From: Paraburkholderia antibiotica
GTDB lineage: Bacteria > Pseudomonadota > Gammaproteobacteria > Burkholderiales > Burkholderiaceae
Assembly: GCF_012927125.1 (NCBI RefSeq)
Contig: NZ_JABBFZ010000002.1
Location: 1 to 64,000 of the forward strand
Direction: 5' to 3'
DNA: 64,000 bases
This document shows positions 18,987 through 28,127 of the stretch, in pieces; positions within the stretch are counted from its first letter, which is position 1, and each line of letters starts with the position of its first letter. Both the position numbers and the translations under genes were made by a program. The notes below the pieces were generated by a model. It ran no database searches, was not told the DNA's origin, and worked only from the letters and a program-made list of their open reading frames with translations.

Positions 18987-19720
18987 GCCCCCCCCGCTTC
19001 AGAAGGTTCGTTGTCGACCGCAGTCGGCGCGTCGGTCTCGATTCGCTCGAGACGATAGCCGTAGCCGTAGATCGGCGTCAGCCGGTAACCGTGCTCGGGA
19101 CGCAGCCCGAGCTTGCTGCGCAGCATCGACACGTGGGTGTCCATGGTGCGCGACGGGATGTCGGTGGCCTGTTTCCAGATCACGTCGAGGATGTGTGCGC
19201 GCGACAGCGGCCGGCTCAGATGCTGGAACAGCAGCAACGCCAGTTCGAACTCTTTCTGCGTGACCGAGACCGGCGTGCCGCGCACGACGACGTGCTTGGC
19301 GCTCAGGTCGAATTCGAAATCGCCGAACACCTCTTTGGTCGCCGGCGGCTTCAGATAGTACGCGCGACGCAGCAGCGAACCGACGCGGGCGAGCAGCACC
19401 GCCGCCGACACGGGCTTGACGAGGTAGTCGTCTGCGCCGGTGTTCAGGATCGACGTGATGTCGGTTTCGCGGCCGCGGCTCGTCATGAACAGCACCGGCA
19501 AGCGCTCGGAAAGGCTTTCACGCACCCAGCGCAGCACTTCTTCGCCGGACATGTCGGGAACGTTCCAGTCCAGCACGAGCAGATCGAATGTCTGGCGACG
19601 CAGTTGGCGCACCAGCTCGCGGCCCGCGCCGTAAGCGTGACAGACGTGTCCTGCGGCGGACAGCGTTTGACAAACAAGATCGGCCTGTGCCGAATCGTCA
19701 TCGAGGACTGCAATTCTCAT
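18983..19720 (-). CDS. OmpR/PhoB-family response regulator
   Basis: A 245-residue regulator: receiver domain (about 1-120) with the acidic pocket VLDDD, phospho-acceptor in LLVLDWNVPDMSG and the lysine in YLVKPVS, then a winged-helix DNA-binding domain ending in GYRLTPIYGYGYRLERIE. Start MRIAVLDDDS (19720) is chosen because the domain begins there; the frame extends further upstream without recognisable sequence. First gene of the regulator-FecR-kinase operon. Confidence 0.93.
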   Translation of the reverse strand: MRIAVLDDDSAQADLVCQTLSAAGHVCHAYGAGRELVRQLRRQTFDLLVLDWNVPDMSGEEVLRWVRESLSERLPVLFMTSRGRETDITSILNTGADDYLVKPVSAAVLLARVGSLLRRAYYLKPPATKEVFGDFEFDLSAKHVVVRGTPVSVTQKEFELALLLFQHLSRPLSRAHILDVIWKQATDIPSRTMDTHVSMLRSKLGLRPEHGYRLTPIYGYGYRLERIETDAPTAVDNEPSEAGGA

Positions 19721-20407
19721 AAAACCCCACAACGCAACAGCGTCTTTCGTAGCTGACGACCGGCGAACCGGCAGACGACCGGGATGACGATCTTGACCGC
19801 CGATCCGGCTTCCCAACAAACTCCGGCTGCTACTTCATGACTAAACTAATCTAATGGTCCTTTGCCATGCCCCCCGCTTGTCGCTGCTTTCCGTAAAGCA
19901 GAAATCAGCGCATATTTTGAAATTGACTACGCTTATGCAGGGCAGATCATCATAATCTAAAGCTCCCCATTTTCCGGTTGTCCTGTATCGACAATCCGTT
20001 ACGAAAAACCCTGGTGGAAAGCGGCTAACGCGTTCCTCCCTGATTTTTCCCGAGTCCGGCAGCCTATGCCAGCACTCGCGAGGAAGTAGCGTTCGAAACG
20101 GTGAACCCTTGCTGGGATAAGGTTGGCCCCGTCTGCGTATCCCGTTTCGGCAAGTCCTTCGGAGAGCTCCGATTTAACAATTTGATGCGTAGTATAAGAA
20201 CAGTCTCAAAATAAATCGTTTAAATATTGTCAGATTTCCTTACATCCTTTGCCTGTTTTTCGATGCTTTTGGCATGCATTATTGAGATAACTGTTCGTAA
20301 GGAGGGATGCGCACCTGAGTCGCGGGTTGGATAGCCTGGTTGCCTAAGCCCAGGACCTGGATCGGAAAAATGATGCGTAATGGCTGAAGGAGTGAGCGGG
20401 CTGCGGG
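19721..20407. other. gene-free stretch upstream of the response regulator
   Basis: About 690 bases with lower GC than its surroundings and no convincing coding frame, tRNA or terminator. It probably holds the promoter of the two-component operon. Distant inverted arms CGAAACG/CGTTTCG (about 20094-20155) flank a 45-base segment, which could be a small structured RNA but is not strong evidence. Short frames on the minus strand run through the terminator at 20408-20445 and are not credible. Confidence 0.5.
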
Positions 20408-20445
20408 CAAAAAATGCGGCGTCGCCCGATTCGAGGCAACGCCGC
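20408..20445 (-). terminator. rho-independent terminator, minus strand
   Basis: On the minus strand a stem GCGGCGTTGCC / GGCGACGCCGC with an 8-base loop and one mismatch is followed directly by A then six T's. It lies about 280 bases after the helicase stop and is the likely end of that transcript. Confidence 0.85.
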
Positions 20446-20728
20446 CCAAAAACACTACACACGCTCGCCGGGGTCTAACCGCACGAGTAATGCCACGTTA
20501 GCCCGGCCGATAAACCCGCTCAAGATGAAAGAACTTCGTTTGTAACCGCCATCGAAGTAGTTCTTACGCGCCGCTCGGGCGCCCCCCACACGAAAGTCCC
20601 ATGCGGCGCGAGTTCGAAATTGGTATGAGCTGAAGCCATGGCCGGCCGCCATTTACATACGTAGCCGTTTGTTACAGTCTGGCCCCTTCTCTCCGACCGT
20701 CGCGTTCCGCGTACATCGATAGATACCC

Positions 20729-23700
20729 TCAGCGCGCGCCTTCGATCTCCGGCATCGGCTCGAACAGCGCGTCGAGATCGTCGTCGGAAAACCGGGTGGT
20801 ACCGGCCGCGTCTTCGGCCAGGATGCTGTCGGCGAGCCCCGCCTTCTGCTCCTGCAACTCGACGATCTTTTCCTCGATGCTGCCCGCCGCGATCAACTTG
20901 TAGACGAACACCGGCTTGTCCTGCCCCAGCCGATGCGCGCGGTCGGTCGCCTGGTTCTCGGCGGCCGGGTTCCACCACGGGTCGTAGTGGATCACGGTGT
21001 CGGCGGCGGTCAGGTTCAGGCCCACCCCGCCCGCCTTCAGGCTGATCAGGAACAGCGGCACCTCGCCGCGCTGGAACCGCTCGACCGGCGTCGCGCGATC
21101 GACCGTGTCGCCGGTCAGCAGCACGTAGGGAATCGCGGCTTCGTCGAGCGCGTCGGCGATCAGCGCGAGCATGCCGGTGAATTGCGAGAACAGCAGCACG
21201 CGGCGGCCCTCCTCGATCAGCTCGGGCAGCATCGATAGCAGCAGATCGAGCTTGGCCGAGCGCATCGCGCGTTCGCCGCTACCCGTTGTCTTGCCCACAG
21301 CGCTGCCCGCCGTCTTGCCGGTTTCGTTGCCGTCCGCCCCGCTTTCCGTCATCCCGCTCGCGACCCGCACGAGCCGCGGATCGCAGCACACCTGACGCAG
21401 TTTCAGCAGCGCATCGAGCACGATGATGTGACTGCGCGCAAGCCCCTGCGCGCTGACCGCCGCGCGCACCTTCTCCTGCATCGCGGTACGCACCGTTTCG
21501 TACAGATCGCGCTGCGCGCCTTCGAGATCGACCGGACACACGATCGTCGTCTTCGGCGGCAACTCCTTCGCCACCTCGTCCTTGCGACGGCGCAGCATGA
21601 ACGGCCGGATGCGGCGCGCGAGCAACGCACGGCGCACGTCATCGCCGTTCTTCTCGATCGGATTGCGCCAGCGTCGCGTGAAATCCTTCTGGCTGCCAAG
21701 AAAGCCCGGCAGCAGAAAATCGAACTGCGACCACAACTCGCCGAGATGATTTTCGAGCGGCGTGCCGGTCAAGCACAGCCGATGCCTCGCGCTCAAGCCG
21801 CGAATCGCCTGCGCGGCCTTGGTGGTCGCGTTCTTCACGTACTGCGCCTCGTCGAGGATCAGCAGATGGTAGTCGTGCCCGGCCAGCACCTTCTGGTCGC
21901 GCCACAGCAACGCGTACGTAGTCAGGATCAGCTCGTGATCGCCGATCTGCTCGAACCGCTCCTTGCGCTGCGGCCCGTTCAGCACCAGCACTTTCAGATC
22001 CGGCGCGAAGCGGCGTGCCTCCTCGCGCCAGTTGTGCACGAGCGTGGTCGGCACGACGATCAGCGCGGGCCGTGTGAGCCGCCCCGCCTCCTTCTCCGCG
22101 AGGATGTGCGCGAGTGTCTGCACGGTCTTGCCGAGCCCCATGTCGTCGGCGAGCACACCGGCCAGATCCTGATCGCGCAGGAACTGCATCCAGTTCAGCC
22201 CCTGGTGCTGATACGCGCGCAGCTCGGCCTTCAGCGCGCGCGGCACCGGCACTTCGCGCAAGCCCGGGCCAGCCTGCAGACGGCGCGCGAGTTCGCGGAT
22301 CGAGTCGTCGCCGCTGAACTGCCAGCGGCCGGTGTCGTTCAGCGCGTCGAGGCGGCCGGCGTCGAGCGCGGGCACGCGCAGCGGCACGCCCTCGGCGAGC
22401 GCGCCGCCGAGCGAATCGAACAGATCGACCAGCACCCGCACCACCGGCTTGAGCCGGTCCGCGCGTATCCGCAGCCGCTTGTTCTCGTCGGTTTTCAGCT
22501 CGATCGGCTCGGCGTCGCCGATGGTCTCCAGTGCGCCGGACAGCCAGCGCCGGTCGCGCCGGAACAGATCGGCGAGCAGCGGCTCGAGCCGCACGTCGCG
22601 CCCGCCGACGCGGATGCCCATCTCGAGATCGAACCAGCCGTCGCTGGCCTGCTGCGCGCTGCCGTCGATCGCGTCGATCTCGATCACGTTGTAGCGAAAC
22701 TCCGGCGCCATCGTCACGCGCCAGCCGTTGGCCGCGAGCGCCGGCACGGCCTCGTTGACGAAGCCGGACCACGCGTCGGCATCGGGCAGGCCCAGCATCG
22801 TGTCGGGCAACAGCCGCGATGCGTGGACGCTGCGCGTCGGCACCTTCTGCAAACCGGTCTTGCGCAGTTCGAGCAGGCGCTTTTTCTCCGCCTCATAGCG
22901 CCGGCGGATGTGGATCACGTCACCGCCCGGCAGCGGCACGAGCGTCACGCTGCTGTCGGCGTTGATGCTGACGCCGTCGTAGTCGAAACTCACGGCAGCC
23001 AGTTCGACCGCGGCGGCATCGCGCGGCGGCGCTGCGGCTGCGGTGCCCGTTCTCGCCGCCTTGGCGCCGCCGGCGCCCTTCGCCGCCCGCGCCACCTTCA
23101 TCGCGCCGGACAGCGCGTGGCTGTTCAGCGTCAGCACCGGCACCGGCTCGACGTCGATCACGCGAATCGCGGGCGCATCGTGCGTGGGCGGCAGCGGCAG
23201 TTCGGGTGCGATCTCGCGCAGCACCGACGCGACGAGCGGCGCTTCGGCCAGCGAGATCGGCGGCATCGCGAGATAGTCGGGTAATTGCTGGAACGGCAGC
23301 GACAGCGGCACGATGCCCGCCTCGTTGGCGACACCGTCGACGTACCAGACCGGCTCGGTCGGCAGCACCATGCTCGCGCGCGGTTCGGTGCGCAGCACCG
23401 GGCGCAGACGCTGATCGGCAAGCGGCTCCCATTCGATGCGGCCGGGCCGGTCGGCGGCCCGCGCGAGCGGCGTCGGCCCGGCGTGACCGGGAGCGATCCG
23501 GAAGTCGAAAAACAGCCGTCCGGTGGCGATCAGCTTCTGCAAGGTTTCGGCGCCGCTCGTGCCGCGCAGCACGAACTGGCCAAAATCCTCGCGCGAGCGG
23601 CCGAGCCAGAGGCCGCGCAGGATCGACAGGTCTGCGTCGGACACGAAGCGCGGCTGCCTGAGCAGCGCCACCTCGACGTCGCCCCAGCTCTCGCCGACCT

Positions 23701-24310
23701 CGACGATCGTGCCGTCTTCGTCGCAACGCGCGCAATGCAGCACGACCTCGTGGCGCAGATGGAAGCTCGACCAGTTGAGCCGATACGCCAGCGTTTCGCG
23801 GCTGGCAGCTGGCTGACGAGCGGCGTCTTTGGCGCTCGCGGCAGCGTCGGCGTCGGCCGCGCGGGCACGCTCGCGAAAGCGTTCGAGCCAGCTGACGAGT
23901 TCAGGCCGCACGCCGGTGGACGGTGCCAATGGCGCAGCAGAAGACGACGGTGACGCTGCCCCCATTGCAGGCACAGGCCGCGCCGCGTCCGCATCGCCCT
24001 CGTCGGCCACCCGAGTGATGTGGTCCATCTCGTCGTGGTAGTCGAGTTCCGCGAGCAGCAGCGCCGCGACGTGCTTGCAATCGCGGCCGACCGGACAGGT
24101 GCAATCGCCTTGCGCCCACGGCGCGCCGCCGTCGGTCCGGAAACGCACCCGCGTCCGGTAAGGCTGCGGCTGCGAGCCCTGCACGTCGCCGGTCAGCGTC
24201 GCGCCGTGCCATTTCACGTTGCTGACCGTGCCCACCGAGCGCGCCTTCGCGACGGTCCACTCACCGAGCCATTCCGTAATCCTGTCCCGATCGAAGAAAA
24301 CTGACGACAT
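20729..24310 (-). CDS. SWIM zinc-finger SNF2-family helicase
   Basis: An 1193-residue Swi2/Snf2 ATPase. An N-terminal SWIM zinc finger (CTCPVGRDCKHVAALLL, about residues 65-85) should bind DNA or protein. A long middle region leads to the motor: Walker A ADDMGLGKTVQ, motif II LDEAQ (DEAQ rather than DEAH), motif III LTGTPLENHLGELW, and in the second lobe VIHYDPWWNPAAENQATDRA and HRLGQ. Family members remodel protein-DNA complexes. Start MSSVFFDRDR (24310) is taken from the conserved N-terminus; the frame is open 20 codons upstream. Stand-alone transcript with its own terminator. Confidence 0.9.
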   Translation of the reverse strand: MSSVFFDRDRITEWLGEWTVAKARSVGTVSNVKWHGATLTGDVQGSQPQPYRTRVRFRTDGGAPWAQGDCTCPVGRDCKHVAALLLAELDYHDEMDHITRVADEGDADAARPVPAMGAASPSSSAAPLAPSTGVRPELVSWLERFRERARAADADAAASAKDAARQPAASRETLAYRLNWSSFHLRHEVVLHCARCDEDGTIVEVGESWGDVEVALLRQPRFVSDADLSILRGLWLGRSREDFGQFVLRGTSGAETLQKLIATGRLFFDFRIAPGHAGPTPLARAADRPGRIEWEPLADQRLRPVLRTEPRASMVLPTEPVWYVDGVANEAGIVPLSLPFQQLPDYLAMPPISLAEAPLVASVLREIAPELPLPPTHDAPAIRVIDVEPVPVLTLNSHALSGAMKVARAAKGAGGAKAARTGTAAAAPPRDAAAVELAAVSFDYDGVSINADSSVTLVPLPGGDVIHIRRRYEAEKKRLLELRKTGLQKVPTRSVHASRLLPDTMLGLPDADAWSGFVNEAVPALAANGWRVTMAPEFRYNVIEIDAIDGSAQQASDGWFDLEMGIRVGGRDVRLEPLLADLFRRDRRWLSGALETIGDAEPIELKTDENKRLRIRADRLKPVVRVLVDLFDSLGGALAEGVPLRVPALDAGRLDALNDTGRWQFSGDDSIRELARRLQAGPGLREVPVPRALKAELRAYQHQGLNWMQFLRDQDLAGVLADDMGLGKTVQTLAHILAEKEAGRLTRPALIVVPTTLVHNWREEARRFAPDLKVLVLNGPQRKERFEQIGDHELILTTYALLWRDQKVLAGHDYHLLILDEAQYVKNATTKAAQAIRGLSARHRLCLTGTPLENHLGELWSQFDFLLPGFLGSQKDFTRRWRNPIEKNGDDVRRALLARRIRPFMLRRRKDEVAKELPPKTTIVCPVDLEGAQRDLYETVRTAMQEKVRAAVSAQGLARSHIIVLDALLKLRQVCCDPRLVRVASGMTESGADGNETGKTAGSAVGKTTGSGERAMRSAKLDLLLSMLPELIEEGRRVLLFSQFTGMLALIADALDEAAIPYVLLTGDTVDRATPVERFQRGEVPLFLISLKAGGVGLNLTAADTVIHYDPWWNPAAENQATDRAHRLGQDKPVFVYKLIAAGSIEEKIVELQEQKAGLADSILAEDAAGTTRFSDDDLDALFEPMPEIEGAR

Positions 24311-24660
24311 CCGCGTGCATTCCTGTTCGAACCGGCGAAGGCAAAGGCGCGCGGACCGCACTCGACGCATCGGCCAAACGACGCTCGCTCGCGTCGCCCG
24401 GCCCGCTCTGTCCGGCTGCCGCCCTTGACCTGCACTTGCCTGTGATAGCCGGCCATTTTACGCGTTGGACGCACGGGGCTGTGACGGCCGGTTTCGGCGC
24501 CGATCCAGATAGAAATCGAGCGCTGCGCACAGCGCCGCTCATAGATACGCGAGCAAGCGCGCATGGGCCGGAAGCACCCACCGCGCCAGCTTCCAAGATG
24601 CATGCGATACCTGACGGCAGCACCCGTCGCGCGTCGGAAAACAGCGCCGCGCCTTTTATC
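24311..24660. other. gene-free stretch between helicase and cytochrome b561 genes
   Basis: About 350 bases between the helicase start and the end of the minus-strand cytochrome b561 gene. It must hold the helicase promoter. I see no clear -10/-35 pair, RNA gene or repeat. Confidence 0.5.
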
Positions 24661-25200
24661 TCAGCGCCCGCCCCGCGCCATGCTGCTCCACACGCCGTCG
24701 CGCAGAATCAGCGCATGCAACAACGCCGCCGCCAGATGCAGCAGCACGGTGGCGAACAGCGCGAACGCAAGCCACGTATGCAACGCGCGCAGCAACGCGA
24801 ACAACGCGACGTTGTGCGGCGCGATCGGCGGCAGATGCAGCGAACCGGCCAGCGTGACCGGATAGCCGGCCGCCGACAGCATCGCCCAGCCGATCAGCGG
24901 CATCGCCAGCATCAGCGCGTACAGCACCACGTGCGACACCCGCGCCGCCAGCCGCTGCGCGTTCGGCATCTCGTGCGGCAACGGCGGCGCGCCGCGCGTG
25001 AGACGCACCGCGAGCCGCACCAGCACGAGCGCCAGCAACGCGATACCGAGCGGCCGATGCAGCGCGACCAGCGTATCGTGCGCGCGCGACACCGTCGCGA
25101 CCATGCCGACGCCAATAAACAGCATCGCGACGATCAGCGGCGCCATCGTCCAGTGCAGAAGCCGCGCGAGCGGACTGAAATGGGTACGCGGGGGCGTCAT
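24661..25200 (-). CDS. cytochrome b561 family membrane protein
   Basis: A 179-residue integral membrane protein with four predicted helices. Candidate heme-ligand histidines sit in LLHWTMAP, LHRPLGIALL, RVSHVVLYALML and LHTWLAFALFATVLLHL. Family members carry electrons across the inner membrane to periplasmic partners. Its ATG overlaps the stop of the peroxidase gene as ATGA (25197-25200), so the two are translationally coupled and probably form one redox unit. Confidence 0.9.
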   Translation of the reverse strand: MTPPRTHFSPLARLLHWTMAPLIVAMLFIGVGMVATVSRAHDTLVALHRPLGIALLALVLVRLAVRLTRGAPPLPHEMPNAQRLAARVSHVVLYALMLAMPLIGWAMLSAAGYPVTLAGSLHLPPIAPHNVALFALLRALHTWLAFALFATVLLHLAAALLHALILRDGVWSSMARGGR

Positions 25201-26333
25201 GAGTGCTCTCCTTTCTGCTCGCCGTTGTTCTGGCCGTTCTTTTCGCTGTTGGCCTGCGCGCGATGTAGCTCCGGATGCAACGCCTCTTCGCGCGTACGAC
25301 GCTGGAACGACAACGCGTAGGCCGCCGAGCGCGCGGCAAGCAACGGATCGTCCGACGGCGCGATACCGGCCGGCAGGATCGTCGGATCGAAGTTGATGTC
25401 GCGGCAGGCGCCGTCTTCCTGCGAATTCGCTCGCTCGATCACCAGCGTGCCCGCATCGATGCGTTGACGGTCGTCGGGCCATTGCCGGGTTGCGTCGTCG
25501 GTCGGGTCGCCCGGTTGCGCGACGTTCAGGATCAGATGCCAGTGCAACGGCCCCTGCTGCAGGCGTTGTTCGAGATCGGCGGCGAGGAAATTCTTTTCGG
25601 CCTGCTGCGCGTCGGTCATCGGCGCGTACGGGGTGTCGGGTACTACCGCCCAGCGCACCGCCCGCGTCGTGCCCTGCGCGTCGGTGAACAGGAACGCGTT
25701 GATGCCGTAGTACGCGGCATTCGCGAGACTCGACGACGGCGCGTGCGCCTTCACCCAACGCTGGAACGGCTGCGTCTCGGGATGCGCCGCGTAGAACGCC
25801 CGCAGCTTCGCCGGATCGGGTTTGCCGGTCGCCGGGTCGGGCTGCGCGGCCTGCAGTTGCTGGTAAAACTGCGCGGGCGTATGCACGACGAACAGCGGCG
25901 TCGAATTCATGCCGGTGCGCCACTCTTCGCCGTCCGCCAGCCGGAACTGCAGCGCGAGGCTGCGCACCGGCGAGCTCGTATCGGGCGCGGACGGGTTGCC
26001 GCCCGGCACCGCGAAACGCCCGGACACCGGCGTGCGGCCGGGCGCGAACACCGTCGCGTGCGACAGCGCGGCGCCGTTGCCGTTGCTGTCGAAATAGCCT
26101 TCGACGCACAGGCCTTTCGCGTGATTGCGTCGATAGCCGGGATGCGGGCCGGCATTCGCCTCGAACGTATCGATGATGCGTGGCGCGCTCAGGCGCGTGG
26201 GCGTGAGCCAGCCCGCGGTGTACGCGAAGCCGCCCGCGAGCGCCAGCACGACCGCGCCGATCGCGGCGAGCCGGCACGGCACGCAGATCGGCGGCCGGCT
26301 GGCACGCGGATTGGGAACGGGGGGGTGTGTCAC
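25197..26333 (-). CDS. catalase-family peroxidase (SrpA-like), membrane-anchored or exported
   Basis: A 378-residue heme protein of the small catalase-like peroxidase group. A hydrophobic N-terminal helix (about residues 22-42) suggests export or anchoring. Conserved catalase core segments seen include RIIDTFEANAG, KGLCVEGYF, and the PVRSLALQF region. The start is a GTG at 26331-26333 with a good ribosome-binding site (AAGGAG six bases upstream), preferred to the longer upstream frame. It is coupled to cytochrome b561 and lies near an ECF sigma/anti-sigma pair, a combination repeatedly seen in proteobacteria, probably for oxidative stress in the periplasm. Confidence 0.88.
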   Translation of the reverse strand: MTHPPVPNPRASRPPICVPCRLAAIGAVVLALAGGFAYTAGWLTPTRLSAPRIIDTFEANAGPHPGYRRNHAKGLCVEGYFDSNGNGAALSHATVFAPGRTPVSGRFAVPGGNPSAPDTSSPVRSLALQFRLADGEEWRTGMNSTPLFVVHTPAQFYQQLQAAQPDPATGKPDPAKLRAFYAAHPETQPFQRWVKAHAPSSSLANAAYYGINAFLFTDAQGTTRAVRWAVVPDTPYAPMTDAQQAEKNFLAADLEQRLQQGPLHWHLILNVAQPGDPTDDATRQWPDDRQRIDAGTLVIERANSQEDGACRDINFDPTILPAGIAPSDDPLLAARSAAYALSFQRRTREEALHPELHRAQANSEKNGQNNGEQKGEHS

Positions 26334-26491
26334 GAGGACTCCTTGCCGGATGGATCGGTGAATGATCGACGCAGCGATCGACGTACCGGCAAACACGCCA
26401 CGCGACGATCTATTCCATCCGGCACTATTCGGCACCATCCAGCAGCGGCGCGCGCTCCTCGCGCAGTCGCGCGCCGCTGCGCCACCGCGGG

Positions 26492-26770
26492 TCAATTCGC
26501 GTTCACGCCCGGCGCGCCGGCATTCACGACGTGACTCGCGGCCCCGCCTGCCGCCGCCTGCGCGGCGAGTGCCTGCTTGCGCTGCTCGACCAGTCGCGTA
26601 AATGCCGGATTGACGTCCGGATACGACGAATCGGTGATGTAGTCGAGACCGTTCTGCTGCGCCTCGATCAGTTCCTGGTACACCTGAGCACGGGTCTTGC
26701 CCTGCGCGAACGCGCTCGACGAAGCGGCGAGCACAGCAAAGGACAGCGCGGCCAACGAAAGCTTTTTCAT
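26492..26770 (-). CDS. DUF4148-type small secreted protein
   Basis: A 92-residue protein with a clear signal peptide (MKKLSLAALSFAVLAASSSA, cut near AFAQG), then the short DUF4148 motif KTRAQVYQELIEAQQNG and DYITDSSYPDV. This family is abundant in Burkholderiaceae and of unknown function. Start chosen at the signal peptide; a minus-strand GACTCCTGAGAG-like segment just upstream supplies a weak ribosome-binding site. A paralog lies at 34431-34775. Confidence 0.85.
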   Translation of the reverse strand: MKKLSLAALSFAVLAASSSAFAQGKTRAQVYQELIEAQQNGLDYITDSSYPDVNPAFTRLVEQRKQALAAQAAAGGAASHVVNAGAPGVNAN

Positions 26771-26923
26771 GATCGACTCCTGAGAGAGTTGTGCGGGTTC
26801 GCACGACGAAAAACCACGCATCGGCGGCGTTTATTCCTGTTTTTGCGGGGTGGAAAAAAGATCGTCGGCGCGGGGAATAAACGCCTGCGTGCCGGTGTTC
26901 ATCTTTCGATCGCAGCCTCCCGA

Positions 26924-26999
26924 TTTACAGTCCGGCTTTACGGCGCCGCTTTACAGCCTGGCTTCACAGCCCCGCTCCACAGCTTGGCCTCACATGCGA
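26924..26999. repeat. 13-base degenerate tandem repeat upstream of an anti-sigma-like gene
   Basis: Five consecutive 13-base units plus a partial one: TTTACAGTCCGGC, TTTACGGCGCCGC, TTTACAGCCTGGC, TTCACAGCCCCGC, TCCACAGCTTGGC, then CTCACATG. Consensus TTTACAGCC(T/C)GGC. They end about 35 bases before the start codon at 27035. Confidence 0.85.
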
Positions 27000-27034
27000 T
27001 CTCGCCTGCAACCCTCACGTCCACCCGCTTCGCC

Positions 27035-27760
27035 ATGACTTCGACCGATCCGCCGCCCGACGCCACGCCATCGGAAGCCGACATCCAGGCCTACGCCGAT
27101 GGCACGCTGACGCCCGAGCGCGCGGCGGCGCTGCGCGACTATCTCGGCCAGCATCCGGCGGAGGCACGGCGGGTCGCGTTTTACGACCGGCTCAACGCGC
27201 AGATGCAGGCGACCTTCCCGACTACCGAGGAACCCGCGAGGGAACGTGTCGGCGGTTCGCAGCGGCTGCGCGGGCATCTGCCGCCGTCCCAGCGCGCGCG
27301 CCGCAGCTTCATCGTGCTCGCGACGTTCGCGCTGACGCTGGCGGCCGCGAGCGGCTGGCTCGCGGCCGCCCAGGTCTCCGCGCAGGCGCTTGACAACGCC
27401 GCGCTGATGGCACTGGCCGAAGCCACCACGCGGCCGTTTTCCGCCGCCACGCCGACGCGCGGCGAACCATCCGCGCCGGTGCTCGACGCGATCGGGCTGC
27501 GGCTCGTCGAGCATCGCGTGCTGCAGCTCGGCCTGTTGCAGCGCGCCGACGAGTTCGTCTATCTGAACGGCGATCAGCAGCCGGTGGTGGTGCTGTCGGC
27601 CGCGGCGCCGTTCGCGCGCGCGCAGCCGCAGTGGGCCGCGCGCCGGGTCGGCGACATGCGGCTGCTGACGTGGACCGCGCGGCGGCAGCGCTTCGTGGTC
27701 GCGGGCAACGCGCGTACGCACGGACTGATGCGCGCCGCCGACGTGATGACCGCGCGATGA
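27035..27760 (+). CDS. anti-sigma-factor-like membrane protein
   Basis: A 241-residue single-pass protein. The N-terminal part (IQAYADGTLTPERAAALRDYL) matches the cytoplasmic helical segment of the anti-sigma protein encoded at 28643 (LHAYVDGTLSGKRRAEVE). A membrane helix lies at about residues 88-112, followed by a periplasmic domain. No zinc-binding HxxxC motif is visible. It probably belongs to the same sigma regulon but is separated from the sigma gene by 367 bases that include an octamer repeat. Start ATG at 27035 chosen by homology to its paralog; the frame is open far upstream through the 13-base repeats. Confidence 0.72.
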   Translation: MTSTDPPPDATPSEADIQAYADGTLTPERAAALRDYLGQHPAEARRVAFYDRLNAQMQATFPTTEEPARERVGGSQRLRGHLPPSQRARRSFIVLATFALTLAAASGWLAAAQVSAQALDNAALMALAEATTRPFSAATPTRGEPSAPVLDAIGLRLVEHRVLQLGLLQRADEFVYLNGDQQPVVVLSAAAPFARAQPQWAARRVGDMRLLTWTARRQRFVVAGNARTHGLMRAADVMTAR

Positions 27761-27830
27761 CGGCATGCAAGCCGCACGCGCAATTCGCATCAGGAGCTGC
27801 AAGAACTTGCGGCGCGCGCTCGACATCGCT

Positions 27831-27878
27831 GCACTGCTGCACTGCTGCACTGCTGCACTGCTGCACTGCTGCACTGCT
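27831..27878. repeat. 8-base tandem repeat, six perfect copies
   Basis: GCACTGCT repeated six times without error, between the anti-sigma-like gene and the ECF sigma gene. Because 8 is not a multiple of 3, a copy-number change would shift any frame crossing it, but it appears to be intergenic here. The 27761-28127 gap otherwise shows no gene. Confidence 0.95.
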
Positions 27879-28127
27879 GGCACCGCAGCGTACAACCGCG
27901 GCGCGCAAAATCGCCGCTGCGCGGCTGCCGTCCGGTCGCCGAAAAACCGGCTCAAGATCCGCGACTCCCACTGCCGCGCGCCCGCCGGAATAAAATGCGC
28001 CGACAGGTGTTCGCAGCACTAAAGCACCGGGTCATCAATCGCGGACGTCCCGCGAGCAGCCCGCTGCGCCTCGCTACCGACCGACTAAAGCCAATGACGC
28101 CCTCAAGCCCCCCAACCGGGACCCACC

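Noticed and set aside
20220-20462. An 80-residue minus-strand frame
   Set aside because: A rho-independent terminator (20408-20445) lies inside it, and composition is not protein-like.
27831-27878. CRISPR or coding repeat
   Set aside because: Octamers without spacers; no frame through them fits the flanking proteins.
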